Source: an uncultured Flavobacteriales bacterium
Lineage (GTDB): Bacteria; Bacteroidota; Bacteroidia; Flavobacteriales_E; Vicingaceae
Direction: 5' to 3'
NCBI GenBank assembly: GCA_905479325.1
Contig: CAJQLW010000019.1
Coordinates: 37,594 to 101,593 of the forward strand
DNA length: 64,000 nt
The position numbers were made by a program, and so were the translations under genes. The notes below the pieces were generated by a model. It worked only from the letters and a program-made list of their open reading frames with translations. It was not told the DNA's origin and did no database searches. Below are positions 8,541 to 18,455 of this stretch, in pieces. Position 1 is the first letter of the stretch, and every line of letters starts with the position of its first letter.

Positions 8541-9719
8541 AATTGCCTTAATCCCCGGTAGTTCTTTCCCTTCTAAATACTCTAGTAAAGCCCCGCCGCC
8601 GGTTGAGATATAGCTTACTTTATCTTCAAAGTGAAACTTGTTTATAGCAGCAGCAGAGTCACCTCCTCCAATAAGAGAGTAAGCGCCATTTTCTGTTGCA
8701 TCTGCAATGGCTTGTGCTACAGATTTAGTTCCATTTTCAAAATTGCTCATTTCAAAAACACCCATTGGACCATTCCACATAATGGTTTTTGACTTTTTAA
8801 TGATGTTTGAAAAGTCTTCAATAGCCTTAGGCCCGATATCTAACCCCATCCAGCCTTTTTCTATCGAGGTGTTGTCGCTTGCGCCAATTTCAGCATCATT
8901 GCTAAATGCGGCGGAAACAACAGAGTCTTCTGGTAAGCACAGGTTCACATTTTTTTCTTTTGCCAAATCTAAAATGGTCCGAGCTAAGTTTAATTTATCT
9001 TCTTCTACCAAAGATGAACCAACCTCGCCGCCTAAGGCTTTGAAAAAGGTATAGCTCATTCCACCACCAATAATCAAATTATCTACTTTGTCGAGTAGCT
9101 TTTCAATCAATAAAATTTTGTCTGAAATCTTTGCTCCGCCCATTATTGCTGTGAAAGGTCTTTCTCCACCTTCCACTACTTTTTGAGCTGCCGCCAACTC
9201 GTTTTCTATTACGTAACCAAACATTTTATCATCGAAATAAGACGCTACAATTGCAGTTGATGCATGCGCTCTGTGCGCCGTTCCAAAAGCATCGTTAATG
9301 TATACGTCTCCTAAATCTGCTAATCTTTTTGCAAAAGCAGCATCTCCTGCAGTTTCTTCATTGTAAAATCGAAGGTTTTCTAACAGTAAAACTTCTCCAC
9401 TCTTTAAACCATTTGCCGCATTTTCTGCAACACTGCCAATACAGTCTTCTGCGAATTTTACAGAAACACCTAAATTTTCGCTTACGGCTGAAACAATATG
9501 TTTTAAAGAAAACTTATCCTGTTTTTCGCCTTTTGGCCGGCCTAAGTGCGACATTAAAATTACAGACCCACCACTCGCTAGTACTTTTTTTATAGTTGGC
9601 ACAGCAGCAGTAATTCTTGTTGCGTCAGTTACTTCAAAATTAGCGTTTAGAGGCACATTAAAGTCTACTCTAATTAGGGCTTTTTTATTTTGAAAATCAA
9701 ATGTTTCTATGCTTTTCAT
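8532..9719 (-). CDS. pgk: Phosphoglycerate kinase
   Basis: A 395-residue glycolytic enzyme that transfers phosphate between 1,3-bisphosphoglycerate and ADP. Diagnostic motifs are RVDFNVPL (17-24), MSHLGRPKG, the hinge region GPMGVFE and the C-terminal nucleotide site GGGDSAAA. Length is normal for bacteria. A -7-like box lies upstream at 9751-9758, and a hairpin spans the stop codon. It is a monocistronic unit by spacing. Confidence 0.97.
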   Translation of the reverse strand: MKSIETFDFQNKKALIRVDFNVPLNANFEVTDATRITAAVPTIKKVLASGGSVILMSHLGRPKGEKQDKFSLKHIVSAVSENLGVSVKFAEDCIGSVAENAANGLKSGEVLLLENLRFYNEETAGDAAFAKRLADLGDVYINDAFGTAHRAHASTAIVASYFDDKMFGYVIENELAAAQKVVEGGERPFTAIMGGAKISDKILLIEKLLDKVDNLIIGGGMSYTFFKALGGEVGSSLVEEDKLNLARTILDLAKEKNVNLCLPEDSVVSAAFSNDAEIGASDNTSIEKGWMGLDIGPKAIEDFSNIIKKSKTIMWNGPMGVFEMSNFENGTKSVAQAIADATENGAYSLIGGGDSAAAINKFHFEDKVSYISTGGGALLEYLEGKELPGIKAIKN

Positions 9720-9750
9720 GTTGTGGGGTTATGCAAAAATTAATGGAGTG

Positions 9751-9758
9751 CAAATTTA
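9751..9758 (-). promoter_or_regulatory. Putative -7 box (TAAATTTG, minus strand) for pgk
   Basis: On the minus strand TAAATTTG matches TAnnTTTG and lies about 31 bases before the pgk ATG at 9719. No clear -33 element was seen. Confidence 0.45.
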
Positions 9759-9813
9759 ATATTTCTTTAGAGAAATGATTTTTACTAAACAAAAGAAGAT
9801 TTACCTTTGAGCC

Positions 9814-10968
9814 ATGCGTTTTAAAGATATTGTAGGGCAGCAGAACTTGAAAAATAGGCTTATTCAAACCGTAAACGAGGGGAGAATTTCACATGCTCAG
9901 TTATTTGTTGGTAAAAGCGGTTTTGGGTCGTTGCCATTGGCAATTGCCTATGCTCAATTTATTGCTTGTGAAAACAAAGTAGACAATGACTCTTGCGGAA
10001 CTTGCTCTTCGTGTATAAAATTTAACAAGTTAGCTCACCCAGATCTTCATTTCTCTTTTCCGGTGAGCACAACAGAATCAGTAAAATCCAAACCTGTTAG
10101 CGATAATTTTATACGGGAGTGGAGGGAGTTAAACCTCGAAAAGCCCTATTTTGATTTAGAAGAATGGCACAGAGCAATTGGAATTGGGCAGAAACAAAGT
10201 TTAATCAACGTTACCGAGAGTCAGGAGATTATCAAAAAACTAAATCTAAAAGCGTTTGAGTCTGAATTTAAATTTTTGCTCATTTGGAAAGCTGAGTTAT
10301 TGAACCCACAAGCATCAAATAAATTATTAAAACTTATTGAAGAGCCGGTTGGTAAAACCATCATTATTCTTGTTGCAGAAGATGAAGAAGCCTTGCTAAA
10401 AACAATCACTTCTAGAACTCAAATGATACGAGTTCCTCCAATTGAAGTAAATGAATTGGCAAGTTATCTAATTGAAAAAGAAAAAATAGACTCGGCCAAA
10501 GCGCAGCAAATAGCAGCGCTTTCTGATGGCGATTTATTGGTAGCTGAAGAAAAACTTCACCTCTCTGAAGATGCAGAAATGTATTTTCAACTTTTTGTAA
10601 CGTGGATGAGAGCGTGCTATGAGGCAAACATAGAAAAAATGCATGCTTGGGTGGAACAGGTTAGCGATCGAAAGTTTGGAAGAGAAAAACAAAAACAGTT
10701 TTTGGAATATGCTCTGGAAGTAATGCGAGAAGGTATGATTCGAAATTATGCGGGAGGTTCTTTGCAGCGCTTCGATGGACCGGAAGGAAATTTCTTAAAA
10801 AAGTTTGCTCCATTTGTACATGAAAACAATATATTTGGAATTATGGAGATTCTAAATGATGCTCATTTTCATGTTTCTAGAAATGCATATGCAAAAATAT
10901 TATTTATGGATATGTCGATGAAATTTGCCAACTTGCTTCGAGTCAAAAAACGTACATTTGTGAGTTAA
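9814..10968 (+). CDS. holB: DNA polymerase III subunit delta' (clamp-loader)
   Basis: A 384-residue AAA+ clamp-loader subunit. The N-terminal FKDIVGQQNLKNRL and SHAQLFVG segments and the zinc-binding block CGTCSSC (residues ~67-73, with an earlier Cys at ~52) are typical. The Walker-A position reads GKSGFGSLPLA and lacks the canonical Lys-Thr pair, as expected for the ATPase-inactive delta' subunit. SNKLLKLIEEP is the sensor/arginine-finger region. A TACCTTTG box at 9802-9809 lies only 4 bases from the ATG, suggesting a near-leaderless message. Confidence 0.92.
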   Translation: MRFKDIVGQQNLKNRLIQTVNEGRISHAQLFVGKSGFGSLPLAIAYAQFIACENKVDNDSCGTCSSCIKFNKLAHPDLHFSFPVSTTESVKSKPVSDNFIREWRELNLEKPYFDLEEWHRAIGIGQKQSLINVTESQEIIKKLNLKAFESEFKFLLIWKAELLNPQASNKLLKLIEEPVGKTIIILVAEDEEALLKTITSRTQMIRVPPIEVNELASYLIEKEKIDSAKAQQIAALSDGDLLVAEEKLHLSEDAEMYFQLFVTWMRACYEANIEKMHAWVEQVSDRKFGREKQKQFLEYALEVMREGMIRNYAGGSLQRFDGPEGNFLKKFAPFVHENNIFGIMEILNDAHFHVSRNAYAKILFMDMSMKFANLLRVKKRTFVS

Positions 10969-11032
10969 GGGTTTTACCCAATTTGTTGAACGATACTAGC
11001 GCTTTGGCGCTATTTGAATATAGATATATACT

Positions 11033-12358
11033 ATGGGCTGTGCTACTTGCTCAAACAAGATAGATGGCGTCCCTAATGGCTGTAAATCCAACGGAAGTTG
11101 CGGCAATGGCGGATGCTCCAAATTAACCACCTTTAATTGGCTTGCCAATATGGCTTTACCTGCCAACACAGAACCTTTTAACTGTGTTGAGGTGAGGTTT
11201 AAAAATGGTAGAAAGGAATTTTTTATCAACGAAGACAAATTGAGCCTTTACGAAGGTGATATTGTTAAAGTTCAAGTTACAACTGGCTATGACGTTGGAG
11301 TTGTTTGCCTTACTGGAGAATTGGTAAGGCTGCAAATGCAGAAGAAAAACATTTTTCTCCAGAAAGCAGATTTGAATAAAATTCACCGAAAGGCGAACGA
11401 CAATGATGTTGACAAGTGGCTAGAAGGCAGAGCAAAAGAGACCGAAGCAATGCTTGCGGCAAGAGCCATTGCCAATGAGTTGAGTTTGAGAATGAAAATT
11501 TCCGATGTAGAATATCAAGGAGATTTATCAAAAGCGGTTTTTTATTACACAGCAGATGAGAGGGTTGATTTTAGAGTATTGATTCGAAAGTTGGCAGAAA
11601 ATTTCAAGGTAAGAATCGAAATGAAGCAAATTGGAATGCGTCAAGAAGCAGGAAGATTGGGCGGAATTGGATCTTGTGGTCGTGAGTTGTGTTGTTCTAC
11701 TTGGTTAACTGACTTTAGGTCTGTTTCTACTTCGGCAGCGCGTTATCAACAACTTTCATTAAACCCAACCAAATTAGCAGGGCAATGCGGAAAGCTCAAG
11801 TGCTGCCTGAACTATGAGCTTGATGTGTATGTAGATGAATTGAAGAATTTTCCTGATACCAAATTGAAGTTGAAGACGAGAAAAGGAAATGCATTTTTTC
11901 AAAAGATGGATATTTTCGCCAATAAAATGTGGTATTCCTACCAAGACGAACCGTATGAATTTATAGAAATGACGGTGGATCGAGTGAAAGAAGTTATTGC
12001 TCTGAACAAGAAGGATGAAAAAGTTGACAGTTTAAAAGATTTTAGCACCGTTGTGGTTGAGGTTAAGCAAGATTATGAAAACGTTGTTGGACAGGACGAC
12101 TTAACTCGTTTCGACAGCCAACTCAAACAAAAGAAACGCAGGCCAAAGAAAAAATCAGGAAATAAACCCGCTCAGGCAAGCGCACAGCAGGGAGCAAAGC
12201 CACAGCGAAGCGGGAATAAAAATCAAGCTCAGAACAAGGCAAAAAGTAGCCCAGAAGGGAATAAAGAAGCAACAGGGAAAAAGAAGCCATTTAAAAAACG
12301 AAGACCAAACAACCGAAAAAAGCCTAATAGCGATGGGCCAAATAAGCCTAGTGAATAA
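11033..12358 (+). CDS. ricT: RicT/YaaT-like PSP1 domain protein
   Basis: A 441-residue protein with a Cys-rich N-terminus (CATCSNK...CGNGGC), a PSP1 domain (~60-270) containing conserved Cys pairs (GSCGRELCCSTW and CGKLKCCLNYE), and a long Lys/Arg/Pro/Gln-rich basic tail (~360-441) that is probably disordered. In Bacillus, RicT belongs to an iron-sulfur complex that affects RNA processing; Bacteroidetes homologues usually precede gldH, as here. Its stop overlaps the gldH ATG by one base (TAATG). The function in this organism is inferred only from family. Confidence 0.88.
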   Translation: MGCATCSNKIDGVPNGCKSNGSCGNGGCSKLTTFNWLANMALPANTEPFNCVEVRFKNGRKEFFINEDKLSLYEGDIVKVQVTTGYDVGVVCLTGELVRLQMQKKNIFLQKADLNKIHRKANDNDVDKWLEGRAKETEAMLAARAIANELSLRMKISDVEYQGDLSKAVFYYTADERVDFRVLIRKLAENFKVRIEMKQIGMRQEAGRLGGIGSCGRELCCSTWLTDFRSVSTSAARYQQLSLNPTKLAGQCGKLKCCLNYELDVYVDELKNFPDTKLKLKTRKGNAFFQKMDIFANKMWYSYQDEPYEFIEMTVDRVKEVIALNKKDEKVDSLKDFSTVVVEVKQDYENVVGQDDLTRFDSQLKQKKRRPKKKSGNKPAQASAQQGAKPQRSGNKNQAQNKAKSSPEGNKEATGKKKPFKKRRPNNRKKPNSDGPNKPSE

Positions 12359-12828
12359 TGCGAATTACCTCAGTTGCACTTCTTTTTTCTTTATTAGTTA
12401 CGTTGGTATCGTGTGATCGCTCGGTTGTTTTTGAGGAAAACCTGAGAATAAAAAATGCTACTTGGGATCGCAATGAAAAGGCATTTTTTGAGTTTGAAAT
12501 AAATGATAGTTCAGCGATCTATGATCTTTACCTTAATTTTAGACACGGTGGAGATTATCCTTATCAGAACATTTATTTGTTCATTGAAAGCAGAAGTCCT
12601 TCTGGACAAATTGCCAAGGATACCGCCCAGATGATTTTAGCAGATAACAAAGGGCGATGGATGGGCAAAGGAATAGGAGATATATTTGATTATCAATTCC
12701 GGTTTAAGCGAGGGCCATTGTTTCCGGAAAAGGGAAGGTATTATTTTGAAATTGAGCAAGCCATGCGAGAAGAATCATTGGACAATGTTACTGACATTGG
12801 AATAGCTATTAAAAAAGTAAAAGAATAA
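12358..12828 (+). CDS. gldH: Gliding motility lipoprotein GldH
   Basis: A 156-residue lipoprotein: hydrophobic leader followed by LVSC with Cys19 as lipidation site. The body, with VVFEENLRIKNATWDRNEKAFFEFEI and LYLNFRHGGDYPYQNIYLF, matches the GldH family required for Flavobacterium gliding. It is embedded between ricT (1-base overlap) and the PBP1A gene (3-base gap), forming a compact three-gene unit. Confidence 0.88.
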   Translation: MRITSVALLFSLLVTLVSCDRSVVFEENLRIKNATWDRNEKAFFEFEINDSSAIYDLYLNFRHGGDYPYQNIYLFIESRSPSGQIAKDTAQMILADNKGRWMGKGIGDIFDYQFRFKRGPLFPEKGRYYFEIEQAMREESLDNVTDIGIAIKKVKE

Positions 12829-12831
12829 GCT

Positions 12832-15267
12832 TTGGGAAAAGAAAAACGAAGTTATGCGAAGTTAGCAGGCCTATTTTGGTTGTGTGTTATTGTTCCTGCG
12901 TTGTTGTTTGTGCTACTCATGTTTTCTGCAGCAAATGCTTGGTTTGGGTTCGATGAACTGCCAAAGGTAGATGATTTAGTAAATCCCAAAAGCAACTTGG
13001 CAACAGAGGTTTACACCGCAGATGGCAAAGTTTTGGGTAAGTATTTTTATCAGAACCGAGTGAATGTAGATTACGATGAAATTTCTCCTTACATGATTGA
13101 TGCTCTTGTTTCAACAGAAGACGAGCGCTATTACAGTCACTCAGGGATTGATTTAGAAGGATTGGCACGAGCTATTTTTTACCTAGGTAAAAAAGGTGGG
13201 GCAAGTACCATTACACAGCAATTGGCAAAGATGCTTTTTTCAGGAGTTCCTTCTTCGGCTTTTGGCAGATTACAGCAAAAAGTTCAAGAGTGGATTATTT
13301 CTGCTCAGCTAGAGCGATTGTACACTAAGGATGAAATTATAGCGATGTACCTTAATCGGTATGACTTTGTGAATAACGCAGTAGGGATTAAATCTGCCGC
13401 CCAGGTATATTTTGGAACAACAGCCGATAGCTTAAAAGTGGAAGAGTCGGCCATGTTGGTGGGAATGCTTAAAAATTCCTCTTTATTTAATCCCCTTAGA
13501 AGGCCTGATACAGTTAAGCATCGAAGAAACGTAGTGTTGGGACAAATGCTGAAGAATGAGAAACTATCAAAAATTGAGTTTGATAGTTTGAGACAGCTAC
13601 CGTTAACTATAAATTACTCTAAAGTTGACCACAAAGACGGCATTGCGCCTTATTTTAGAGAGGTTTTACGAGCGGAGTTAAAAAACATTTTTAACGAAAA
13701 AGATAAAGATGGGCTTCTTGTTTTAAGAAAGCCGAATGGAGAAGCGTATGATTTATACAGTGATGGGTTAAAAATTTACACCACACTGAATTATAAAATG
13801 CAAGAATATGCTGAATTTGCTGTGGCAGAGCACCTGAGGTATCAATTGCAAGACCAGTTTTTTAAAACACTCGCCAAGAAAAAGAACAATCCTTTTAGTT
13901 CAGATTTAAAACAATCTGAGATAGATAGAATTATGAATTCTGCGATTAAAAGAAGCGAACGGTTTTTAATTATGAGCGGAATGCAATGTTCAAATTGCGG
14001 TAGAAGAGGAAAAATTTTAACGGAAGAGGAAATTGATGGCGAGCTAATGACTGTTTGCACGGCCAGCGATTGCGGACATCAAACAAAACGATACACGGAA
14101 AAGGAAATCATGAATTCTTTCGACAAGCCTGTCCCGATGAAGGTTTTTTCTTGGAAAGGAGACATAGATACCGTTTTGAGCCCAAGGGATTCTATTCGTT
14201 ATTACAAGAGCTTTTTGCAAGCAGGGTTGATGAGCATGGAACCTCAGTCTGGTTATATACGAACTTGGGTAGGAGGAATTGATTATGACAACTTCGCATA
14301 TGACCATGTTCGTCAAGGGAAACGACAAGTAGGATCTACGTTTAAGCCCCTTATTTATTTAACAGCTATCGAGGCTGGTTTTTCTCCTTGTTATGAAGTT
14401 CCCAATGTACCTTATACCATACCAAAAGGCATGTATGGGCAGTTAAAAGATTGGACACCCGAAAACTCTGATGGAGAATATGGGTACAAAGTGAGTTTGA
14501 AATACGGTTTAGCAAACTCTATGAACACAATTACTGCTTGGGTAATGAAGCAGTTTGGACCAGAGGTGGTAGTTAAAATGGCCAGAGAGATTGGAATTAC
14601 AACTCCTTTAGATCCCGTTCCATCACTTGCCCTTGGTGTGGCAGATGTTTCTGTTTATGAAATGGTTGGTGCATTTGGAACCTTTGCGAATAAAGGAGTG
14701 TATACTAAGCCTCAATTTTTGGCAAGAATTGAAAATAAAGAAGGTGAAATTATAGCAGAGTACATTCCTGAATCGCGAGAAGTATTGAGCGAAGAGAATG
14801 CTTATGTTATGTTAGACCTGTTAAAAGGAGTAACGTCCTCGAATTACAATAAAGATTTGAAGAAAAGTACCGGAGGAACAGGTATAAGATTGAGAGGAGC
14901 AAAGAGTAAAGACAGGCCTTATGTAGGAATTCCTTACCCTATTGCTGGCAAAACAGGTACTACCCAAAATAACTCAGATGGTTGGTTTATTGGAATTACA
15001 CCTGATTTAGTAACAGGCGTTTGGGTTGGTGCAGAAGATCGTTCGGTTCGGTTTGATGCTACTTATTACGGCCAAGGAGCGAACACGGCCTTACCTATGT
15101 GGGGATATTTTATGAATAAAGTGTATGCAGATAGCACGTTACAAATATCAAAAGGAGATTTTGAGAAACCAGAAAACCCTTTATCTATAGAGCTAGACTG
15201 CGAAAAATATGCGTCACCAGCAGACTTCGGAACAGGTTCTGGAGGTGGTGTTAATTTTGATCAATAA
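12832..15267 (+). CDS. Bifunctional penicillin-binding protein 1A (transglycosylase/transpeptidase)
   Basis: An 811-residue class A PBP that polymerises and cross-links peptidoglycan. One TM anchor (~10-35) is followed by the GT51 glycosyltransferase domain with STEDERYYSHSG (E96) and GGASTITQQLAK (122-133). The transpeptidase domain has SxxK STFK (502-505), SMN (563-565) and KTG (707-709). Between the two is a four-cysteine insertion (C386, C389, C409, C414) resembling a zinc ribbon. The start is a TTG at 12832, three bases after gldH; no upstream ATG fits and the next in-frame ATG would cut the TM anchor. Confidence 0.94.
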   Translation: MGKEKRSYAKLAGLFWLCVIVPALLFVLLMFSAANAWFGFDELPKVDDLVNPKSNLATEVYTADGKVLGKYFYQNRVNVDYDEISPYMIDALVSTEDERYYSHSGIDLEGLARAIFYLGKKGGASTITQQLAKMLFSGVPSSAFGRLQQKVQEWIISAQLERLYTKDEIIAMYLNRYDFVNNAVGIKSAAQVYFGTTADSLKVEESAMLVGMLKNSSLFNPLRRPDTVKHRRNVVLGQMLKNEKLSKIEFDSLRQLPLTINYSKVDHKDGIAPYFREVLRAELKNIFNEKDKDGLLVLRKPNGEAYDLYSDGLKIYTTLNYKMQEYAEFAVAEHLRYQLQDQFFKTLAKKKNNPFSSDLKQSEIDRIMNSAIKRSERFLIMSGMQCSNCGRRGKILTEEEIDGELMTVCTASDCGHQTKRYTEKEIMNSFDKPVPMKVFSWKGDIDTVLSPRDSIRYYKSFLQAGLMSMEPQSGYIRTWVGGIDYDNFAYDHVRQGKRQVGSTFKPLIYLTAIEAGFSPCYEVPNVPYTIPKGMYGQLKDWTPENSDGEYGYKVSLKYGLANSMNTITAWVMKQFGPEVVVKMAREIGITTPLDPVPSLALGVADVSVYEMVGAFGTFANKGVYTKPQFLARIENKEGEIIAEYIPESREVLSEENAYVMLDLLKGVTSSNYNKDLKKSTGGTGIRLRGAKSKDRPYVGIPYPIAGKTGTTQNNSDGWFIGITPDLVTGVWVGAEDRSVRFDATYYGQGANTALPMWGYFMNKVYADSTLQISKGDFEKPENPLSIELDCEKYASPADFGTGSGGGVNFDQ

Positions 15268-15279
15268 GTTGAACGAAGT

Positions 15280-15975
15280 ATGAAGAAAGTTGTAAAAAAT
15301 GCAGAAGAAGCAATTCAAGGAATTGAGAGTGGAATGACCTTAATGTTAGGAGGTTTTGGCTTGTGTGGAATCCCTGAAAAATGCATTGAAGCCTTATCAA
15401 AAAAGCCTGAAGTAATAAATCTAACCTGTATCTCAAACAATGCAGGGGTAGATGACTTTGGGTTGGGATTGTTGCTAAAAAATCATCAAATTAAAAAAAT
15501 GATTTCTTCTTATGTTGGCGAAAACGCAGAGTTTGAGCGACAAATGTTGAGCGGTGAATTGGAGGTAGAACTAACGCCCCAAGGAACATTAGCGGAGAAG
15601 TGCAGAGCGGGTGGAGCTGGAATTCCAGCTTTTTTCACTCCCGCAGGTTACGGAACAGAAATAGCAGAAGGGAAAGAGACAAGAGAGTACAATGGTAAAA
15701 TGTACATTTTAGAGGAAAGTTTGGTATCTGATTATTCTATTGTTAAGGCTTGGAAAGGAGATACAAAAGGTAACTTAGTTTTCAAAGCTACGGCTAGAAA
15801 CTTTAACCCAGTTATGGCCATGGCCGGCACAATAACCATTGCTGAAGTTGAGCATTTAGTTGAGCCTGGCGAGTTAGATCCAAATGAAATTCATACGCCT
15901 GGAATATTTGTTCACCGAATATTTGAAGGAAAGGATTATGAGAAGAGGATAGAGCAGAGAACGATTAAAACATAA
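15280..15975 (+). CDS. scoA: 3-oxoacid CoA-transferase subunit A
   Basis: A 231-residue alpha subunit of a heterodimeric CoA-transferase (succinyl-CoA:acetoacetate type) used to activate or release keto acids. The CoA-transferase signature [16 protein letters not shown] is at ~20-35. Its partner subunit B begins at 16393, with a frameshifted S23-like gene in between. The start is 12 bases after the PBP1A stop, so it may be read from the same message. Confidence 0.92.
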   Translation: MKKVVKNAEEAIQGIESGMTLMLGGFGLCGIPEKCIEALSKKPEVINLTCISNNAGVDDFGLGLLLKNHQIKKMISSYVGENAEFERQMLSGELEVELTPQGTLAEKCRAGGAGIPAFFTPAGYGTEIAEGKETREYNGKMYILEESLVSDYSIVKAWKGDTKGNLVFKATARNFNPVMAMAGTITIAEVEHLVEPGELDPNEIHTPGIFVHRIFEGKDYEKRIEQRTIKT

Positions 15976-16009
15976 ATTATTTAATGTAGCAATTTATTAA
16001 TGTAACAAT

Positions 16010-16386
16010 ATGAAAGAGGATGTAATTGTTAACAAAACCTTCGCGTTTTCAATAAACATAATAGCATTCTCTGAAGAGTTAGAAGCTAAGAGAAAATATA
16101 TAATCGCCAGACAATTGTTAAAATCAGGCACGTCAATTGGAGCGAACATTCACGAAGCTAAAACAGCGAAAGTAAAGCTGACTTCATTCATAAAGTTAAA
16201 ATTGCGGCGAAAGAGGTCGAAGAAACAAAATATTGGTTAATTCTCTGCAAGCAAGCCGAGTCTTTTCCTTTTGATCAAAATTTGGAAAACCAGATAAACG
16301 AAATAGGATTAATTATTTACAAAATATTGTCAAGTTCTAATAAGAAGTCATTTTTAGATTTTTATATTAGTAAATTAAATAATTGA
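16010..16386 (+). pseudogene. Frameshifted four-helix-bundle protein (S23/23S-rRNA intervening-sequence family)
   Basis: The ATG at 16010 opens a frame with the family hallmark LLKSGTSIGANIHEA, but after ~54 codons homology jumps to another frame: KADFIHKVKIAAKEVEETKY continues to a TGA at 16384-16386. Adding one A to the AAA run at 16169-16171 joins the halves into a ~125-residue protein of normal family length. So it carries a one-base deletion, or a sequencing error in a homopolymer. It sits between scoA and scoB, preceded by two copies of a TTTAATGTAGCAAT-like motif. Family function is unknown; members are common stand-alone genes in Bacteroidetes. Confidence 0.85.
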
Positions 16387-16392
16387 AATTAT

Positions 16393-17046
16393 ATGCTTAC
16401 TAAAGAAGATATTGCTAAACGAATTGCACAGGAATTACAAGATGGCTGGTACGTGAATTTAGGAATTGGAATTCCAACATTGGTTGCGAATTACATTCCC
16501 GAAGGAATTGATGTTACGCTTCAGTCTGAAAATGGCTTATTAGGAATGGGTCCTTTCCCAACAGCGGAAAACATTGATGCTGACTTAATTAATGCCGGTA
16601 AGCAGACGATAACAACTATGCCGGGTTCTGTTTTTTTCGACTCTTCAGATAGTTTTGCAATGATTAGAGCAGGCAAAGTACAGTTGACTGTTTTGGGAGC
16701 CATGGAAGTAGATCAAAATGGAGACATTGCCAATTGGAAAATACCCGGAAAAATGGTGAAAGGAATGGGCGGAGCGATGGATTTAGTGGCCTCTGCAGAA
16801 AACATCATTGTTGCAATGATGCACACCAATAAAGCAGGAGAAAGTAAAATTTTAAAGAAATGTTCACTACCGCTAACAGGAGTAAATTGTGTGACCAAGG
16901 TAGTTACAAATTTGGCTGTTTTGGAGGTTAAAGATGGAGCATTTCATCTGTTAGAAAGAGCTCCGGGAGTATCTGTTGACGAAATACAAAAAGCAACAGA
17001 GGGGGATTTAATTATTACAGGAGATGTTCCTGAAATGAAGCTTTAA
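16393..17046 (+). CDS. scoB: 3-oxoacid CoA-transferase subunit B
   Basis: A 217-residue beta subunit. The catalytic glutamate is in the SENG motif (S45-E46-N47-G48, followed by LLGMGP), which forms the glutamyl-CoA intermediate. GWYVNLGIGIPTLVANYIP precedes it. It pairs with subunit A (15280-15975) despite the 417-base gap holding the S23-like pseudogene. Its stop is immediately followed by the ATG of the glycosyltransferase gene at 17047. Confidence 0.93.
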   Translation: MLTKEDIAKRIAQELQDGWYVNLGIGIPTLVANYIPEGIDVTLQSENGLLGMGPFPTAENIDADLINAGKQTITTMPGSVFFDSSDSFAMIRAGKVQLTVLGAMEVDQNGDIANWKIPGKMVKGMGGAMDLVASAENIIVAMMHTNKAGESKILKKCSLPLTGVNCVTKVVTNLAVLEVKDGAFHLLERAPGVSVDEIQKATEGDLIITGDVPEMKL

Positions 17047-17760
17047 ATGAAATTATCCATCCTCATCCCTGCGTACAACGAAGAGCGCACCATTCACCTT
17101 ATTTTAGATAAGGTTAGAGATGTTCAGTTGATAAATAATATTGAAAAAGAAATCATTATTGTGAACGACTGTTCTTCCGATGGAACGGTTCAAGCAATTG
17201 AGAAGTATTCAGCAGCTAATCCATCTATGGGTATTCAATTGTATAGTCAACCAAAAAACCAAGGAAAAGGGGCGGCTATTCACAAGGCTATTGAATTAGC
17301 AACAGGAGAATACTTAATAGTTCAAGATGCTGATTTAGAGTACGACCCAAGAGAGTACAATGATTTGCTGAAACCAATTGTAGAAGGCTTTGCAGACATC
17401 GTTTATGGCTCAAGGTTTTTGGGTGGGAATCCTCACCGAATTCTTTTCTTTTGGCATTCAATTGGGAATAAGTTCTTGACCTTTCTATCGAATATGTTCA
17501 CCAACTTGAATTTAACAGATATGGAAACCTGTTACAAGTTGATGGACAGCAAAATTGCAAAAAGCTTGAAATTGCAAGAAAATAGATTTGGCTTTGAACC
17601 TGAGTTAACTGCTAAGTTGTCAAGGGTAAATAAAATAAGAATATATGAGGTAGGGATTTCCTACTACGGAAGAACCTATGAGGAAGGGAAAAAAATTGGT
17701 TGGAAAGATGGCGTAAGAGCCATTTATTGTATTGTGAAATACGGGTTGTTTAAGGCATGA
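17047..17760 (+). CDS. Family 2 glycosyltransferase (polyprenyl-phosphate sugar synthase-like)
   Basis: A 237-residue GT-A enzyme. [14 protein letters not shown] and [10 protein letters not shown] form the nucleotide-sugar site, and DADLEYDP is the metal-binding DxD region. Overall it resembles dolichyl/undecaprenyl-phosphate mannosyl- or glucosyltransferases, which supply lipid-linked sugar to GT-C membrane enzymes. No C-terminal TM pair is present. Its TGA overlaps an ATG (ATGA, 17757-17760) that starts a truncated membrane-protein frame. Confidence 0.88.
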   Translation: MKLSILIPAYNEERTIHLILDKVRDVQLINNIEKEIIIVNDCSSDGTVQAIEKYSAANPSMGIQLYSQPKNQGKGAAIHKAIELATGEYLIVQDADLEYDPREYNDLLKPIVEGFADIVYGSRFLGGNPHRILFFWHSIGNKFLTFLSNMFTNLNLTDMETCYKLMDSKIAKSLKLQENRFGFEPELTAKLSRVNKIRIYEVGISYYGRTYEEGKKIGWKDGVRAIYCIVKYGLFKA

Positions 17761-17828
17761 TTAAGAAGAACCTTTCATTACCTCTAATCTCTTTATCTAT
17801 AGCATTTTTCCATTCAGCTATACTTCTT
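17757..17828 (+). pseudogene. Truncated 5' end of a membrane-protein gene (island left edge)
   Basis: An ATG overlaps the glycosyltransferase stop (ATGA) and opens [20 protein letters not shown] followed by AILL, a perfect start for a multi-pass membrane protein. The frame then runs into the 3' end of the carbonic anhydrase gene in antisense and stops at 17874-17876 after 39 codons. This pattern is expected of a gene cut by an insertion. The matching C-terminal remnant may be at 22119-22190. Confidence 0.6.
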
Positions 17829-18455
17829 TTAGTAGATGTGTACTTCTCCTGTATTGATGTCGTACATACCGCCTAAAATTTGAATTTCACCAGCATCCTC
17901 CATTTCTTTCAGGACTTGACTTTGCGCTCTGATATTGTCGATGGTCATTTTGACATTTACTTCTGCCACATCGTTTACAAAATCAATATTGGAAGAATTT
18001 CTCATGCTCTCGTTTGCAGGTTCTTTTACTGCATCAACTGCTGGCTCAATTTTATTGATCAGCGCAGTGAGGTTTCCAAGACGGGCGTGGTCACATGCAC
18101 CTTTTACAGCACCACAAGCGGTATGTCCTAGGACAAGTACCAATTTGGTTCCTGCGAGCTTACAAGCAAATTCCATACTTCCCAAAATATCTTCATTAAC
18201 AAAATTTCCTGCGATTCTAACGCTGAAGATATCTCCTATACCTTGATCAAAAATGAGCTCTGAAGAGACTCGTGAATCGATACAACTCAGTACTGTTGCA
18301 AAAGGAAATTGTCCCGTACTGGTTTCACTTACTTGCTGCATAAGATCTCTACTCAACTGCTTTTTTTGTACAAAGCGTTGATTTCCGTCTTTCAATTCTT
18401 GCAATGCTGATGCAGCCGTCATTAGGTCTTGACTTTCTTTTGTTTGTGCTTTCAT
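17829..18455 (-). CDS. Beta-class carbonic anhydrase
   Basis: A 208-residue zinc enzyme that hydrates CO2 to bicarbonate. Zinc ligands C58, H111 and C114 and the D60-R62 dyad are visible (CIDSRVSSEL; GHTACGAV). No signal peptide, so cytoplasmic. It lies 87 bases downstream of the SulP gene on the same strand, a pairing expected to couple bicarbonate transport with CO2/bicarbonate balance. Its 3' end abuts the truncated membrane-protein frame without any terminator. Confidence 0.95.
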   Translation of the reverse strand: MKAQTKESQDLMTAASALQELKDGNQRFVQKKQLSRDLMQQVSETSTGQFPFATVLSCIDSRVSSELIFDQGIGDIFSVRIAGNFVNEDILGSMEFACKLAGTKLVLVLGHTACGAVKGACDHARLGNLTALINKIEPAVDAVKEPANESMRNSSNIDFVNDVAEVNVKMTIDNIRAQSQVLKEMEDAGEIQILGGMYDINTGEVHIY

